Positions 40,114 through 49,923 of a DNA stretch of 64,000 nucleotides are shown piece after piece. The position numbers were made by a program, and so were the translations under genes. Within the stretch, counting starts at the first letter, position 1. Every line of letters begins with the position of its first letter. Below the pieces are notes generated by a model that was not told the DNA's origin, ran no database searches, and saw nothing but the letters and a program-made list of their open reading frames with translations. Origin of the DNA: Thiorhodovibrio winogradskyi (GTDB lineage Bacteria; Pseudomonadota; Gammaproteobacteria; Chromatiales; Chromatiaceae); NCBI RefSeq assembly GCF_036208045.1, contig NZ_CP121472.1, positions 5,033,531 through 5,097,530 on the forward strand. The letters run 5' to 3'.

Positions 40114-40404
40114 TTTTTTAACCGGCCCAACGTCTGGGGCTATCATCAAGGCCCGCACAGGCGTGGCGGACACCGGCAGCGCCAGTTATCAGGATCCAAA
40201 AATCATCCTCCATGACCCGCGACCAACTCAAGCAACTCGAAAACGACCTCTGGTCCGCCGCCGACAACCTGCGGGCCAACTCCGACCCGAAAGCCTCGGA
40301 ATACAGCACCCCGGTGCTCGGGTTGATTTTTCTCAAGTTCGCCGACATCAACTACCGCCGCCACGAGCACGCCATCCAGAGGCTGAATTCGATCAGCTCA
40401 ATGG
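39971..40404 (+). repeat. right copy of the diverged duplication
   Basis: Same order as 32954-33383: end of the secreted protein, spacer, start of hsdM. It is followed directly by the end of the intact hsdR, so this copy lies at the edge of the restriction operon. Confidence 0.8.
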
Positions 40405-40421
40405 GGCCAGGGTCGGTCTGA
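40212..40421 (+). pseudogene. hsdM 5' remnant, second copy, frameshifted
   Basis: Starts with an intact ATG (MTRDQLKQLENDLWSAADNL) and follows the first copy to HEHAIQ. There, two extra bases relative to the first copy shift the frame into RLNSISSMGPGSV and a stop. About 56 native residues remain. No ribosome site of note. Confidence 0.75.
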
Positions 40422-40519
40422 TTTCTGCAAATAACTCGACCCAGGCTCCTTCTTGTCGCTCTGGTGGCTCGCTGTTGGTTGGGCCTGTAATTGGTTTTAC
40501 TCCGGGCGGAGACGCCGCT

Positions 40520-43500
40520 TCAGTAGTACTGACGAATGTAGCCGTACGCCTTTTCGAATAGATCGGCATCGCTATGCAGCTTGTACTTGAACAGCGTGCC
40601 GCGCAGAGCTTTCTTCACCTCTCGCTCGCCGGCGCTGGTTTGCTGCCAGCCGGGGAAGCGCACCATGCGCACGATGGCGTCAATGTCGTTGACCACGCGC
40701 TCAACGATGACTGGTGTTTCCGGGTTGCGGATCTCTTCGAACAGCTCGGTCAGCGCCGCCTTACCGCGATCTTCGTCCTCCTCGGGCGCGGTCTCCTTTT
40801 CCGCCGCGACCAGGTCGCCGGCGAGTTCCAGGAGCTGCTTGAGGAACTCAACGCTGTGCAGTTGGCCGGCCTCGTGGCGCTCGCGCAGTTGCTCGAGGCG
40901 CTGCGAGAGCGGCTTGAAGCGCGGGTTGCCGAGATGCTTGCGCAGCCGGGCTGCGATCTTGATCTCTATCTCCTTGGTTTTCTTTTTCTTGTCCGGCGCA
41001 TCGAGGATAGCTTCGATGACGTCGTCATCGAAGACCAGCTCATCGAGATCGTCACGAACGGTGCCCACCTGGACGTTGTCATGGATCAGCTGCACGGTCT
41101 TGGCGCCGAGCACATGCCAGAGCAGCGCGCCCTGGCCGGTCGAGGGCTTTAGGCTCTCGTAGACTTGCACCAGCCAGCGGTAGTCGGCCTCGAAGGGCAG
41201 CAGCAGCGGGTCCGGCGAGAGGGCCTCCCAGAGCTTGCCAAGCAGGCTGACATCGGCGGCGAAGGCGTCGCGCGTGGCATTGTCAGGCAGGCAGTCTTGC
41301 GCAGCGATCAGGCCCTCGTAGCCGGTCAGACCGCGGTCCACGCCATGGAAGTAGGCCAGGCATTTCTGCAGCGCGACCGGTAGCTGGCTCTTGAGCGCGG
41401 CGATGTTGCTTGCGACCTTCTCGAAGCCGGCCTGGTCGAACTCCAGCGCCTTGGCGACATCATCGAAGACGCCGAGATAGTCAACGATCAAGCCGTGGCT
41501 CTTGCTTGCGCTTTGACTGCCGCTGTAGGTGCGGTTGGTACGGGTGATGGCCTGCAGCAGCGTGTGGTCACGCAGCGGCTTGTCGAGGTACATCGCTTGC
41601 AAGATCGGCGCATCGAAGCCGGTGAGCAGCTTGGCGGTCACCACCAGAATCGACAGCGGATCATTCGGGTCGCGGAAGCGATCGAGCAGCGTCTCCTCCG
41701 CATCGCGGTCGCGCTTGTAGGGCTTGTAGCGGGCATCGTCCTTCTCCTTGCCCTGTACCGAGATGACGATGTCGGTCTGGATCGCCTCGGGTAATAACCT
41801 GTCCAGCTCGGCCTTGTAGAGCAGGCAGCATTCCTGGTCGAAGGTCACCACCATGGCCTTGAAGCCGTTTGGCGCAACGGTGGCCTGGAAATGCTTGGCG
41901 ATGTCACCGCAGATGGCACTGATGCGATTGGGCGCCTTGACCAGCACGGCCATGTTGGCGGCGGTCTTGGCAAGGTTGTCGCGGTCCAGGTCGGACAGGC
42001 TGCCGGTGAGCGTGGCGTAGGCTTGGTCGATGGCGGCCTTGTCGATGTGCAGCTCCACTAGCCGTGGCTCGAAGTGCAGCGGCAGCGTGGCGCCGTCGCG
42101 GATGCTGTCCTCGAAGCCATAGTGGCTGAGATAGCCGTTGCTGTCTTCCGGTGCGCCGAAGGCATAGAAGGTGTTGCGGTCGCGCTTGTTGATCGGCGTG
42201 CCGGTGAGGCCGAACAGGAACGCATGCGGCAGCGCCGCGCGCATTTTCATGCCGAGGTCGCCTTCTTGGGTGCGGTGCGCCTCGTCGACCAGCGCGATGA
42301 TGTTGTCGCGGTCGTTCAGCACGGGCGAGTCGGACGCCGAGGGGGCGTCGTCGGTTTGGATCTGCGGAGCGTCATCGTCGGCACCAGCGGCAGCTGTCTC
42401 GGCCGAGGGTGGCGACAAACCCAACGCATCCGCTAAGGCGCGCAAGGCCTCCTGTGCCTCCGCGCGCTTGTCGGCATCCTCCACCTTAGCCGCGGCCCGC
42501 CAGGCAACGCCAAGTTCTTGCTGAGCGGCGGCCGGCTCACCACGGTTCACCAACTCAGGAATCTGCTTCAGCAGCCGTGCAACCGTCTGCCGCGGGGTCT
42601 CCTCGCCGAACTTGAAGATGGTGGTGATGATGATCTTGCGCGTGTCTTGCCGTAGCAGCGTCTTGAGCTCTGAGCGCTTCTCGGCCTTGACCAGGTTGGG
42701 GATGTCGGCGCCGTGGAAGGTGGCGCTGATCTGGGCGTCGAGGTCGATGCGATCGACCACGATCAGCACGGTGGGGTTCTTGAGCTTGGGGTGCATGCGC
42801 AGCTTTTGCGCCGCGAACACCATCAGCAAGGATTTGCCGGAGCCCTGGAAGTGCCAGATCAGGCCCTTCTTCGGATAGCCCGCCACCACCCGCGCGACGA
42901 TGCGGTTGGCGGCCTCGTACTGCTGGTAGCGGCAGACCACCTTGAGCCGGCGTTTTTTCTTGTCGGTGGCGAACAACGTGAAGTTGGCGAGGATGTCCAG
43001 CACCGTTGCCGGCGCGAGCAGGCCCGCGAGCGATTGCTGCAGACTGGCAAGGCTTGATGGCGCGGCCTCTTGGCCTGGTTCATCCTCCGGCCGCCACGGC
43101 CCCCAGAGTTGCACCGGCATGCGGATGGAGCCATAGCGCAGCTCCTTGCCTTCGCTGGCGACGCTGAAGACGTTGCAGGCGAACAGCTCCGGGACAAACT
43201 GCTCGTAGTCGGTATGCACCTGCAGCGCGCCATCGACCCAACTCACCGAGGGGCGCACCGGGGTCTTGGCCTCGATCAGCACCAGCGGCAGGCCGTTGAT
43301 CAGCAGCATCAGGTCCGCGCGGCGCTCGGCCGGGCCAGCGCGGAAGCTGTATTGAGTGGTGACGATGTATTGGTTGCGCGAGAGGTCGTCGAAGTCCAGC
43401 AACCGCACCGTGACATGCTCGCCGTCCTTGCCGAAGCGCATCGAGCGCTCGCCGCGCAGCCAGGCAGTGAACTCCTCGTTGGCGCGGATCAGACCGTCGG

Positions 43501-43798
43501 AGCGCACCGACAGCACGATGGCACGCAGCTTGTAGAGCACCTCGTCGACTCGCTCGGGGTGGGCGGCGATCTCGGGGTTCAGGCTGATGAGGGCGTCACG
43601 GACGAGGGGCTCGGAGAAGACGTCCTGGGGTTGGCGCGGGATGACTGCCGGCGGCAGGTAGGTCCAGCCGGCGCCCTTACCGGCGACGCCGTAGCTGCCA
43701 CGGGCGTCCTGGAGGCTTAGCGGGTTCGCATCGGGCTGGGAGCCGCAGAGCAGGTCGCGGAGATAGGCTTCGATGGTGTTGGATTCGGTGAAGTCCAT
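40520..43798 (-). CDS. hsdR: type I restriction endonuclease subunit R (HsdR)
   Basis: The 1092-residue motor and nuclease of the type I system: cuts DNA far from the recognition site after ATP-driven translocation. The N-terminal nuclease shows Asp162 (ADLMLLINGLP) and Glu176-Ala-Lys178 (LIEAKTP). The SF2 motor shows HFQGSGKSLLM, VDRIDLD, ALVDEAHRTQEGD, LTGTPI and QAITRTNRTY. The ATG at 43798 follows the hsdS stop by one base (TGACATG), with AAGGGA 9 bases upstream. It is the last gene of the operon. Confidence 0.95.
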   Translation of the reverse strand: MDFTESNTIEAYLRDLLCGSQPDANPLSLQDARGSYGVAGKGAGWTYLPPAVIPRQPQDVFSEPLVRDALISLNPEIAAHPERVDEVLYKLRAIVLSVRSDGLIRANEEFTAWLRGERSMRFGKDGEHVTVRLLDFDDLSRNQYIVTTQYSFRAGPAERRADLMLLINGLPLVLIEAKTPVRPSVSWVDGALQVHTDYEQFVPELFACNVFSVASEGKELRYGSIRMPVQLWGPWRPEDEPGQEAAPSSLASLQQSLAGLLAPATVLDILANFTLFATDKKKRRLKVVCRYQQYEAANRIVARVVAGYPKKGLIWHFQGSGKSLLMVFAAQKLRMHPKLKNPTVLIVVDRIDLDAQISATFHGADIPNLVKAEKRSELKTLLRQDTRKIIITTIFKFGEETPRQTVARLLKQIPELVNRGEPAAAQQELGVAWRAAAKVEDADKRAEAQEALRALADALGLSPPSAETAAAGADDDAPQIQTDDAPSASDSPVLNDRDNIIALVDEAHRTQEGDLGMKMRAALPHAFLFGLTGTPINKRDRNTFYAFGAPEDSNGYLSHYGFEDSIRDGATLPLHFEPRLVELHIDKAAIDQAYATLTGSLSDLDRDNLAKTAANMAVLVKAPNRISAICGDIAKHFQATVAPNGFKAMVVTFDQECCLLYKAELDRLLPEAIQTDIVISVQGKEKDDARYKPYKRDRDAEETLLDRFRDPNDPLSILVVTAKLLTGFDAPILQAMYLDKPLRDHTLLQAITRTNRTYSGSQSASKSHGLIVDYLGVFDDVAKALEFDQAGFEKVASNIAALKSQLPVALQKCLAYFHGVDRGLTGYEGLIAAQDCLPDNATRDAFAADVSLLGKLWEALSPDPLLLPFEADYRWLVQVYESLKPSTGQGALLWHVLGAKTVQLIHDNVQVGTVRDDLDELVFDDDVIEAILDAPDKKKKTKEIEIKIAARLRKHLGNPRFKPLSQRLEQLRERHEAGQLHSVEFLKQLLELAGDLVAAEKETAPEEDEDRGKAALTELFEEIRNPETPVIVERVVNDIDAIVRMVRFPGWQQTSAGEREVKKALRGTLFKYKLHSDADLFEKAYGYIRQYY

Positions 43799-43799
43799 G

Positions 43800-44975
43800 T
43801 CACGCAGAATCCCTTCGAAAAACGCCAATTAGAATGCTGAGATGTAGCTGTTTTGCCTGTTCCGCTCTTTTCTGCGCCTCTTCGATCGCCGCTTGTTGAC
43901 TATTGATGAAAGCAATCAACTTGGATTCTGCTTCGGATGATCTGGGCCAGGGCAGTTTCAAGAGCCGAAGCTTTTTCTGTGAAATGTTCTTCATCGCCGC
44001 GCCTGTTCCTGATGCGAGTGCTTTGAATTGGCGACGAACGCTGATCGTACATAGAGACATCAAGATCAACTGCCGATCCTTGCCTTCTCTGGGGATAAGT
44101 CTCAGAGTCTTGTCGCATAGCATGAGATTCGGATGGTCATGTTTTACCAAACACGACATTCCGACCAAGTCGGGCGTATTGGCGCGTGTGATCAAGAGAT
44201 CACCCCTTTTTACCTCGTGCATCTTCAAGAACGCACCTTGATTTAATAAACGCTTGGCTTCGGTAGGCCGGAAAAACGTAGGTCCAACAGCGCTGACTTT
44301 GAGAACTCCGTACTCTGTCGCCTTAGGCACTTGATTCTCACCTGCGAGACTTTTCCCTACCTCAATCCGGGTGATCACATCTTCGAACGGGAGCGAGCTT
44401 CCGGATGCGAATTGATGCTCCCGATATGAGGACAGCGCCATTTTTGCTTTCTCGGTTAACTCGATCGCTGCTTCAACCGAACGGGTGCTGAAACTCAGGA
44501 GCTTTATGATCCGCCACTGCTCCTCCAACGGCGGCAGCGCGAACTCTTCCTTCGCGAGCGTCTTCCAGTTGATGGTCGGCGACAGCGAGCCGACCGAGAT
44601 GCGCTGCGCCCGGTCCATGAACAGGTCGGACTGCATGAAGAAGGGCAGGAACTCCGGCAGAACCACCTCAGGCTTGGCGCGCAACACCAGCGAATGCGCC
44701 GATGCGATGCCGCGCCACTCGGCGACGCCGAGCTTGCGCTGATAGGCCCGGCGGCGACCGAAGATGATGTCGCCGGGCTCGAACAGGAGCTTGGTCGCGC
44801 TCACGTCCTCCGGCGAGCCCCAGCGGCGGATCTTCAGGCTGTCCGAGTCGAGGTGTTCCAGGCCGACGTAGTAGTCGACGCCGGCCTCGCTCGGGTCATC
44901 GATCCGTTCGTTGACGTTGGCCGCCATCTGCTCGAACCGCCAACGTCTCCATCCAGGTTTCACTCCGTCACTCAT
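43800..44975 (-). CDS. hsdS: type I restriction specificity subunit S (HsdS)
   Basis: Chooses the DNA sequence bound by the M and R subunits. Two target-recognition domains are visible, each followed by a conserved helix: the first ends near SPTINWKTLAKEEFALPPLEEQWRI (about 130-170), the second near KNISQKKLRLLKLPWPRS (about 345-362). Length 391 is normal. It overlaps the end of the AlbA_2 gene by 8 bases (ATGAGTGA). The single S must serve two M subunits. Confidence 0.93.
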   Translation of the reverse strand: MSDGVKPGWRRWRFEQMAANVNERIDDPSEAGVDYYVGLEHLDSDSLKIRRWGSPEDVSATKLLFEPGDIIFGRRRAYQRKLGVAEWRGIASAHSLVLRAKPEVVLPEFLPFFMQSDLFMDRAQRISVGSLSPTINWKTLAKEEFALPPLEEQWRIIKLLSFSTRSVEAAIELTEKAKMALSSYREHQFASGSSLPFEDVITRIEVGKSLAGENQVPKATEYGVLKVSAVGPTFFRPTEAKRLLNQGAFLKMHEVKRGDLLITRANTPDLVGMSCLVKHDHPNLMLCDKTLRLIPREGKDRQLILMSLCTISVRRQFKALASGTGAAMKNISQKKLRLLKLPWPRSSEAESKLIAFINSQQAAIEEAQKRAEQAKQLHLSILIGVFRRDSA

Positions 44976-46860
44976 GCTCGTCTTCCTGTGCGGTCTGGTG
45001 GGCGACGTAAGCCTGATGCGGATGCTTCGCGCTTTCCGGGTAACGCAGCTTGAGCTGTCCCTCGCTCACCATCGGGATCAGATGCTTGTTGCGCAGATAG
45101 TCGCGCTTCTTGTTGAGTAAGGTTGCAAGCTCCTCGCCGGTGAGGGGGCGCCAGGCGCAGAGGCGAATAATGAGCTGACGCAAGGTCTTCTGGTCGAGTC
45201 GACCGGTTTTCTCGGCGAGCAAGGTTGCAAGCTCGGGCGGCAAGGTTGCATGCTCAAGGTTGCAACCTTCCTCGGTCGGCTTGCCTCCTTCGGGTGTTGG
45301 CGGGCTTGACTGTTCTTGCTCGAACAGCGGGAGTCTGGTTTGCTCGGGATGCTGGATGGGCTCAACCGAAGGGTCGCGCAGCAGCGTGTAGTAGGTCCGG
45401 TTGCCGCCCCCTTGCTTGACCAGGAGCCCCCGATCGCGCAGGCGACGGAGTGTGACGCTCGCGGTCAGGGTGTCCAGGTCGGAGAAGTCCCGACAAGCGG
45501 TGTTGTCGACGGCGCCGGTTTCGCGGGCGTAGAGGAGGATCTTGGCTTCGTCGCCGCTCAACGCCTCGCTTGTGAGGTATCTGAGCCACTGGTGATCCTG
45601 CTCGGTGAGCAGGTTGTGCAGAAACAGGATGGCCTTAAACTCGTTCTGCTCCCGCGCCGAGTTGAACTCCGGTGGAGGGAGGCCTGCTTGGGTGGAGAGC
45701 CGGCGCATGACGCGAATGCCAGTGCCCTTGGTCTCGGCCCAGTGGAGGTCATGCAGGACGGCAGCAATGGTCGGATTGCGCAAGCGCGACCCAGGGGTGC
45801 CGAGATCCGCCGCTGGCTTGAGCGAGTAGCCCGGATTGAGGACCTCGATGCGGTTGCTGTAGCGAATGATCTGCACCGGGCTGTTCACCTGGTAGCTGCG
45901 GTGCATGGTGGCGTTAGCGAGGGCTTCGCGGATCACCTTGTCCGGCAGGATGGGTTCCTGCCGGCTCTGTAGCTCGCCCTCATCGAGGCGGAAGCCGCGT
46001 GGCAGATCGTCGAGGATGGTGCTTTGCAGTTGTCGCAGGGCGAGCAGGAGAGGCTTGCGCACGTCGAGCGTGGCGGCGAAGCGTTCATCGGGGTCTTCAA
46101 GCCATTGGGTGCCGTTGACGCGGATGTAGTCGATGCGCAACGCGGGCATCAGCCGACGGAGCGCCAGGGATTTGCCGAACAGCACGATGCCGGCAACAGT
46201 GGGCCTCAGCGCGTCATTGGCGCGACGCAGCGCACCGACAGCCTCGAGCAACTCATCATCGCCATAGGCCAGCTCCTCGGCGCCGGGGTTGAGATTGGCG
46301 CGCAGCCGGCGGTATTCGGCGATGGCTTGCGGGTCGATGTCCTCGCGGGTTGCGTCTTGCACGATGGCCTTATCCGGGCCGCTCTGCGGTTCGCTCTCAC
46401 CGCGCAGCACCCAGATGTCCTCATCGGCGCAGCGATGGTCTGCCGACCCGATTCGGCGATAGGCGCCGCCGGGCAGGCCTGTGGCTTTGAAATAGATCGG
46501 CTTGTGTGCCACATCGGCCTCGGGAACGAAGACCACGATCACCGCTTTGCCATCAATCGACTCAACCTGCATCTCAGGGCGCAGGACCACGTTGAACATG
46601 ACGGCACATTGACTGGCCAGATCGCTTTGTAGCTTGTCGGGATCGGCAAGGCCCGCTGGCCAATACACCAAATCGCCTTTCTCGTTGCGTTCCCACTCGA
46701 CGCCGAGCAGCAGATAGCCACCACCGAGGCCGGGCTCGTTGGCGAAGGCGCAGACCGTTTGCTGGACGGATTTACCGATGTCGCGCGCCTTTTTGGCCTC
46801 GATCTGGACCGATTCGTCCAGGACATTGAGTTCGTCGAGTAGCTCGGCGGCGCTACGCAT
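44968..46860 (-). CDS. AlbA_2/RecG-like ATP-binding protein embedded in the type I operon
   Basis: A 630-residue protein of the AlbA_2 (Schlafen-like) plus HATPase_c_4 group often labelled RecG-like. The N-terminal AlbA_2 region shows VQIEAKKARDIGKSVQQTVCAFANE and GGGYLLLGVEW; the ATPase part shows REALANATMHRSYQVNSPVQI and KGTGIRVMRRL. The C-terminus has winged-helix-like segments. It overlaps both neighbours by 8 bases (ATGCGTAG with hsdM2, ATGAGTGA with hsdS), so it is made with the restriction system. Related proteins accompany defence systems; a role in regulating or extending this one is inferred. Confidence 0.82.
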   Translation of the reverse strand: MRSAAELLDELNVLDESVQIEAKKARDIGKSVQQTVCAFANEPGLGGGYLLLGVEWERNEKGDLVYWPAGLADPDKLQSDLASQCAVMFNVVLRPEMQVESIDGKAVIVVFVPEADVAHKPIYFKATGLPGGAYRRIGSADHRCADEDIWVLRGESEPQSGPDKAIVQDATREDIDPQAIAEYRRLRANLNPGAEELAYGDDELLEAVGALRRANDALRPTVAGIVLFGKSLALRRLMPALRIDYIRVNGTQWLEDPDERFAATLDVRKPLLLALRQLQSTILDDLPRGFRLDEGELQSRQEPILPDKVIREALANATMHRSYQVNSPVQIIRYSNRIEVLNPGYSLKPAADLGTPGSRLRNPTIAAVLHDLHWAETKGTGIRVMRRLSTQAGLPPPEFNSAREQNEFKAILFLHNLLTEQDHQWLRYLTSEALSGDEAKILLYARETGAVDNTACRDFSDLDTLTASVTLRRLRDRGLLVKQGGGNRTYYTLLRDPSVEPIQHPEQTRLPLFEQEQSSPPTPEGGKPTEEGCNLEHATLPPELATLLAEKTGRLDQKTLRQLIIRLCAWRPLTGEELATLLNKKRDYLRNKHLIPMVSEGQLKLRYPESAKHPHQAYVAHQTAQEDEHE

Positions 46861-48379
46861 CGGGTTTGCTCTCCGCTGTCAGTCCATCCAGCGTCTCGAT
46901 CAACGCATCCATCTGCTGCCAGAAGGCGCGCCCGTCCTGCTCCCAGTCATCCCAGACCTCGCGCAGGGTGCGCTGGTCCTCGGGCTTGCCGGTGTCGGCC
47001 CCTGATCGGATCAAGCTCCGCTTGACGTAGAGCGGGATGGAGAGGCTGTGGCTGTTGGCGGCGATCTGCGTTAGGTCCGCAACGCGGCAGAAGCCCAGTA
47101 TATCGGTGAAGGTGTGGTAGGCGTTGGCGATGCGCTGCTGGTGTTCCGGCTTGAGAAAGCTGTAGGCGCGCTCGCGGGTGATCTCGTTGACGGCATCGAT
47201 GAACAGCACGCGCCCCTGCCGCTCGGGCGGCTTGCTTGCGCGGCAGATGACGACGCAGGCCTCCATCGGCGAGTTGAAGAACAGGTTCGGGCCGAGGCCG
47301 AGCACGCAATCGAGCTGGTCGGACTCGATGAGCCGCTGCCGCATCTCGCGCTCTTCTTGGCGAAACAGCACGCTATGTGGAAACAGGATGGCGCAGCGGC
47401 CGTTCTGCGGGTCGAGGCTGGCGAGGATGTGCTGGAAGAAGGCGTAGTCGGCGCGGCCCTGGGGCGGGGTGCCGAGGCTGTTGCGGCTCCAGGGATCACT
47501 CTGCCAGGCGCTGCGGTTCCAGCGCTTGATGGAGTACGGCGGATTGGCCAGCACGACGTCGAAGGTTGCGAGCCGGTCGCTGGCGGTGAAGTGCGGCGCC
47601 TCGAGCGTGTCGCCACGGGCGATGTGGAAGTCCTCGACGCCATGCAGCACCAGGTTCATGCGCGCGATGGAGGCGGTCATGTGGTTGCGCTCCTGCCCGA
47701 ACAGGCCGAGCGTGCGGTGCTCGCCGCCGGCGCGCTTGACCTCGGCCAAGGCGGCGATGAGCATGCCGCCGGTGCCGCAGGTGGGGTCATAGATGCGCTC
47801 GTCGGCTTGGGGGCGGAGCATCTGCGTCATCAGGTGCACGACGGTGCGGTTGGTGTAGAACTCCTGTGCCGTGTGGCCGCCGTCGTCAGCGAAGCGGCCG
47901 ATCAGGTATTCGTAGGCATCGCCGAGGGTGTCCTCGGGGACGTTGGCGATGCTGAGCGTCTGCGTGGAGAAGTGCTCGAGCAGGTTCTTTAGCGTGTAAT
48001 CCGGCAGCCGTTCTTTGTTGGTCCAGGGCGCGTCGCCGAAGATGCCATCGAATCGGCCCGGGTTGGCGGCTTCGATGGCGCGCATGGCGGTTTGGAGCGC
48101 GCGACCGAGATCCTTCGGCAGTGCGCGCACGTCGTTCCAGTGTGCGCCCTCCGGGATGATGAAGCGCTCGTTGGCTTCGGCCTTGGCCAGCTGCGCGTTG
48201 CCGTCGTAGGTCGCTAGAGCGGCTGCGTAATCCTCGTCCCAAACATCCGATAGACGCTTGTAGAACACCAGCGGGAAGATGAACTGCTTGTAGTCGCCGG
48301 CGTCGACCAGGCCGCGAAGGATGACGGCGGCGCCCCAGAGGTAGGATTCGAGTTGGGACAGGCTCAAGTGCTGTCTCAT
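46853..48379 (-). CDS. hsdM: type I DNA methyltransferase subunit M, second (HsdM2)
   Basis: A 508-residue N6-adenine methyltransferase with the HsdM N-terminal helical domain (LESYLWGAAVILRGLVDAGD), SAM site DPTCGTGG (198-205) and catalytic NPPY (279-282). Its ATG overlaps the stop of the first hsdM (ATGA). It is clearly related to that gene but far from identical and keeps all motifs. The frame is open upstream on this strand to 49021, but that part overlaps the first hsdM and is not native. Confidence 0.93.
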   Translation of the reverse strand: MRQHLSLSQLESYLWGAAVILRGLVDAGDYKQFIFPLVFYKRLSDVWDEDYAAALATYDGNAQLAKAEANERFIIPEGAHWNDVRALPKDLGRALQTAMRAIEAANPGRFDGIFGDAPWTNKERLPDYTLKNLLEHFSTQTLSIANVPEDTLGDAYEYLIGRFADDGGHTAQEFYTNRTVVHLMTQMLRPQADERIYDPTCGTGGMLIAALAEVKRAGGEHRTLGLFGQERNHMTASIARMNLVLHGVEDFHIARGDTLEAPHFTASDRLATFDVVLANPPYSIKRWNRSAWQSDPWSRNSLGTPPQGRADYAFFQHILASLDPQNGRCAILFPHSVLFRQEEREMRQRLIESDQLDCVLGLGPNLFFNSPMEACVVICRASKPPERQGRVLFIDAVNEITRERAYSFLKPEHQQRIANAYHTFTDILGFCRVADLTQIAANSHSLSIPLYVKRSLIRSGADTGKPEDQRTLREVWDDWEQDGRAFWQQMDALIETLDGLTAESKPDA

Positions 48380-49923
48380 CGCTTGACCTCGTTCAGCCAT
48401 CCGCCCGCTGCCATCTCCTGCCGCAACGCGTCTTCTGCCTCCCTCACCCGCTCCAACGCCACTTTGAAATCGGCAATGGCCTCCGGCAGCGAAGGGATGT
48501 CCTTGCCGATCGGCGGCAGCACGTAGCGCGAGATATTGAGCGTCCAGCCTTCCTGCTCGATCTCGTCGAGCCCGACCACGCGGCAGTGGTCTTCGACATC
48601 CTCGAAGGTGTGATACCAGCCGACAATGCGCTCGGCGTGCTCGGGTTCGAGATGGTTCTGTGAACGGTCTTTGCGGAATAGGCTCGAGGCATCGCAGATA
48701 AGGACCTTGCCGGCCGTCTCTGGCTGCTTCTTGGCGCGCAGAAGCAGGATGCAGGCAGCCAGCCCGGTACCGTAGAACAGGTTCGGCGCCAGGCCGATGA
48801 CGGCCTCGATCAGGTCTTGCTTCAACAGGTGTTGGCGGATTTTGCCCTCGACGCCACCGCGGAACAGGGCGCCCTGCGGCAGCACGACAGCCATTGCACC
48901 GGTGCGCGGCGCCATGGATTTGACCATGTGCTGCACCCAGGCGAAGTCGCCGGACTTGTCGGTTGGTAATCCGGCGAAGGCGCGACCCCAGGGGTCGCTC
49001 TCCCAGACCTCGCGGCCCCACTTTTCGAGCGAAAACGGCGGATTGGCGATGACGATGTCGAAGGTCGCGAGTCCACCCGTTGCGGGATCGGTGAAGACCG
49101 GATTACGCAAGGTGTCGCCACGCTCGATTTGGAAGTCCTCAACACCATGCAGCAGCAGGTTCATGCGCGCGACGGATGAGGTGGTGAGGTTCTTCTCCTG
49201 CCCGAACAGCCGACCGAAGAAGGTGCGTGGGTCGCCGCCGCGCTCGCGGACATGCTCAACGCAGGCCAACAGCATGCCGCCGGTACCGCAGGCGGGATCG
49301 TAGATGGTTTCGCCCTCTTGCGGTTCGAGGAGATCGACCATCAGCCGCACGACACTGCGCGGAGTGTAGAACTCGCCGGCCTTCTTGTTGGTGGTGTCGG
49401 CGAACTTCTTGATCAGGTATTCGTAGGCATCGCCGATGATGTCGTTGCGCACCACCTGGTTGCCCAGCCGCAGGGCGGAGAAGTGCTCGATGAGGTCTTT
49501 CAGTAGGTCATCGGGCAGGCATTCCTTGTTGGTCCAGGGCGTATCGCCGAAGACACCATAGAGGTGTTCCTGATTGGCGCGCTCAATGCCGCGCATGGCG
49601 TTGACGATGGCGGTGCCGACATTGGCGGTGGTCTCGCGCACGTCACGCCAATGGCAGCCGTCGGGCACCTGAAAGCGGTGCTCATCGGCGAAGGCCTCGC
49701 CATAGGTCGCGACCATCTCGGCGTGCTCTTCGTCCCAGACATCGCACAGACGCTTGAAGAACAGCAGCGGCAGGATGTAGCTCTTCCAATCGGTTCGATC
49801 CACCGGGCTACCGCGCAGGATATTGGCCGCCTCCCAGAGGTGGGACTCGAGCTGACCCAATGTCATTGACGACCGAGTTTCCGCTTTCACGGTTGATGGC
49901 AGCGAACGGTCTTGTTGCATCAT
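48376..49923 (-). CDS. hsdM: type I DNA methyltransferase subunit M, first (HsdM1)
   Basis: First gene of the operon, 515 residues. N-terminal domain (LESHLWEAANILRGSPVDRT), SAM site DPACGTGG (209-216) and catalytic NPPF (294-297) are present. An internal ATG at 49866 (MTLGQLESHL) could also be the start; neither has a strong ribosome site. Together with the next gene it gives two full M proteins for one S and one R. Confidence 0.93.
   Translation of the reverse strand: MMQQDRSLPSTVKAETRSSMTLGQLESHLWEAANILRGSPVDRTDWKSYILPLLFFKRLCDVWDEEHAEMVATYGEAFADEHRFQVPDGCHWRDVRETTANVGTAIVNAMRGIERANQEHLYGVFGDTPWTNKECLPDDLLKDLIEHFSALRLGNQVVRNDIIGDAYEYLIKKFADTTNKKAGEFYTPRSVVRLMVDLLEPQEGETIYDPACGTGGMLLACVEHVRERGGDPRTFFGRLFGQEKNLTTSSVARMNLLLHGVEDFQIERGDTLRNPVFTDPATGGLATFDIVIANPPFSLEKWGREVWESDPWGRAFAGLPTDKSGDFAWVQHMVKSMAPRTGAMAVVLPQGALFRGGVEGKIRQHLLKQDLIEAVIGLAPNLFYGTGLAACILLLRAKKQPETAGKVLICDASSLFRKDRSQNHLEPEHAERIVGWYHTFEDVEDHCRVVGLDEIEQEGWTLNISRYVLPPIGKDIPSLPEAIADFKVALERVREAEDALRQEMAAGGWLNEVKR

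Noticed and set aside
48380-49021. Extended N-terminus of the second hsdM
   Set aside because: Overlaps the first hsdM in another frame and has Arg/Ala/Gly-rich non-native sequence; the HsdM start motif begins at 48379.
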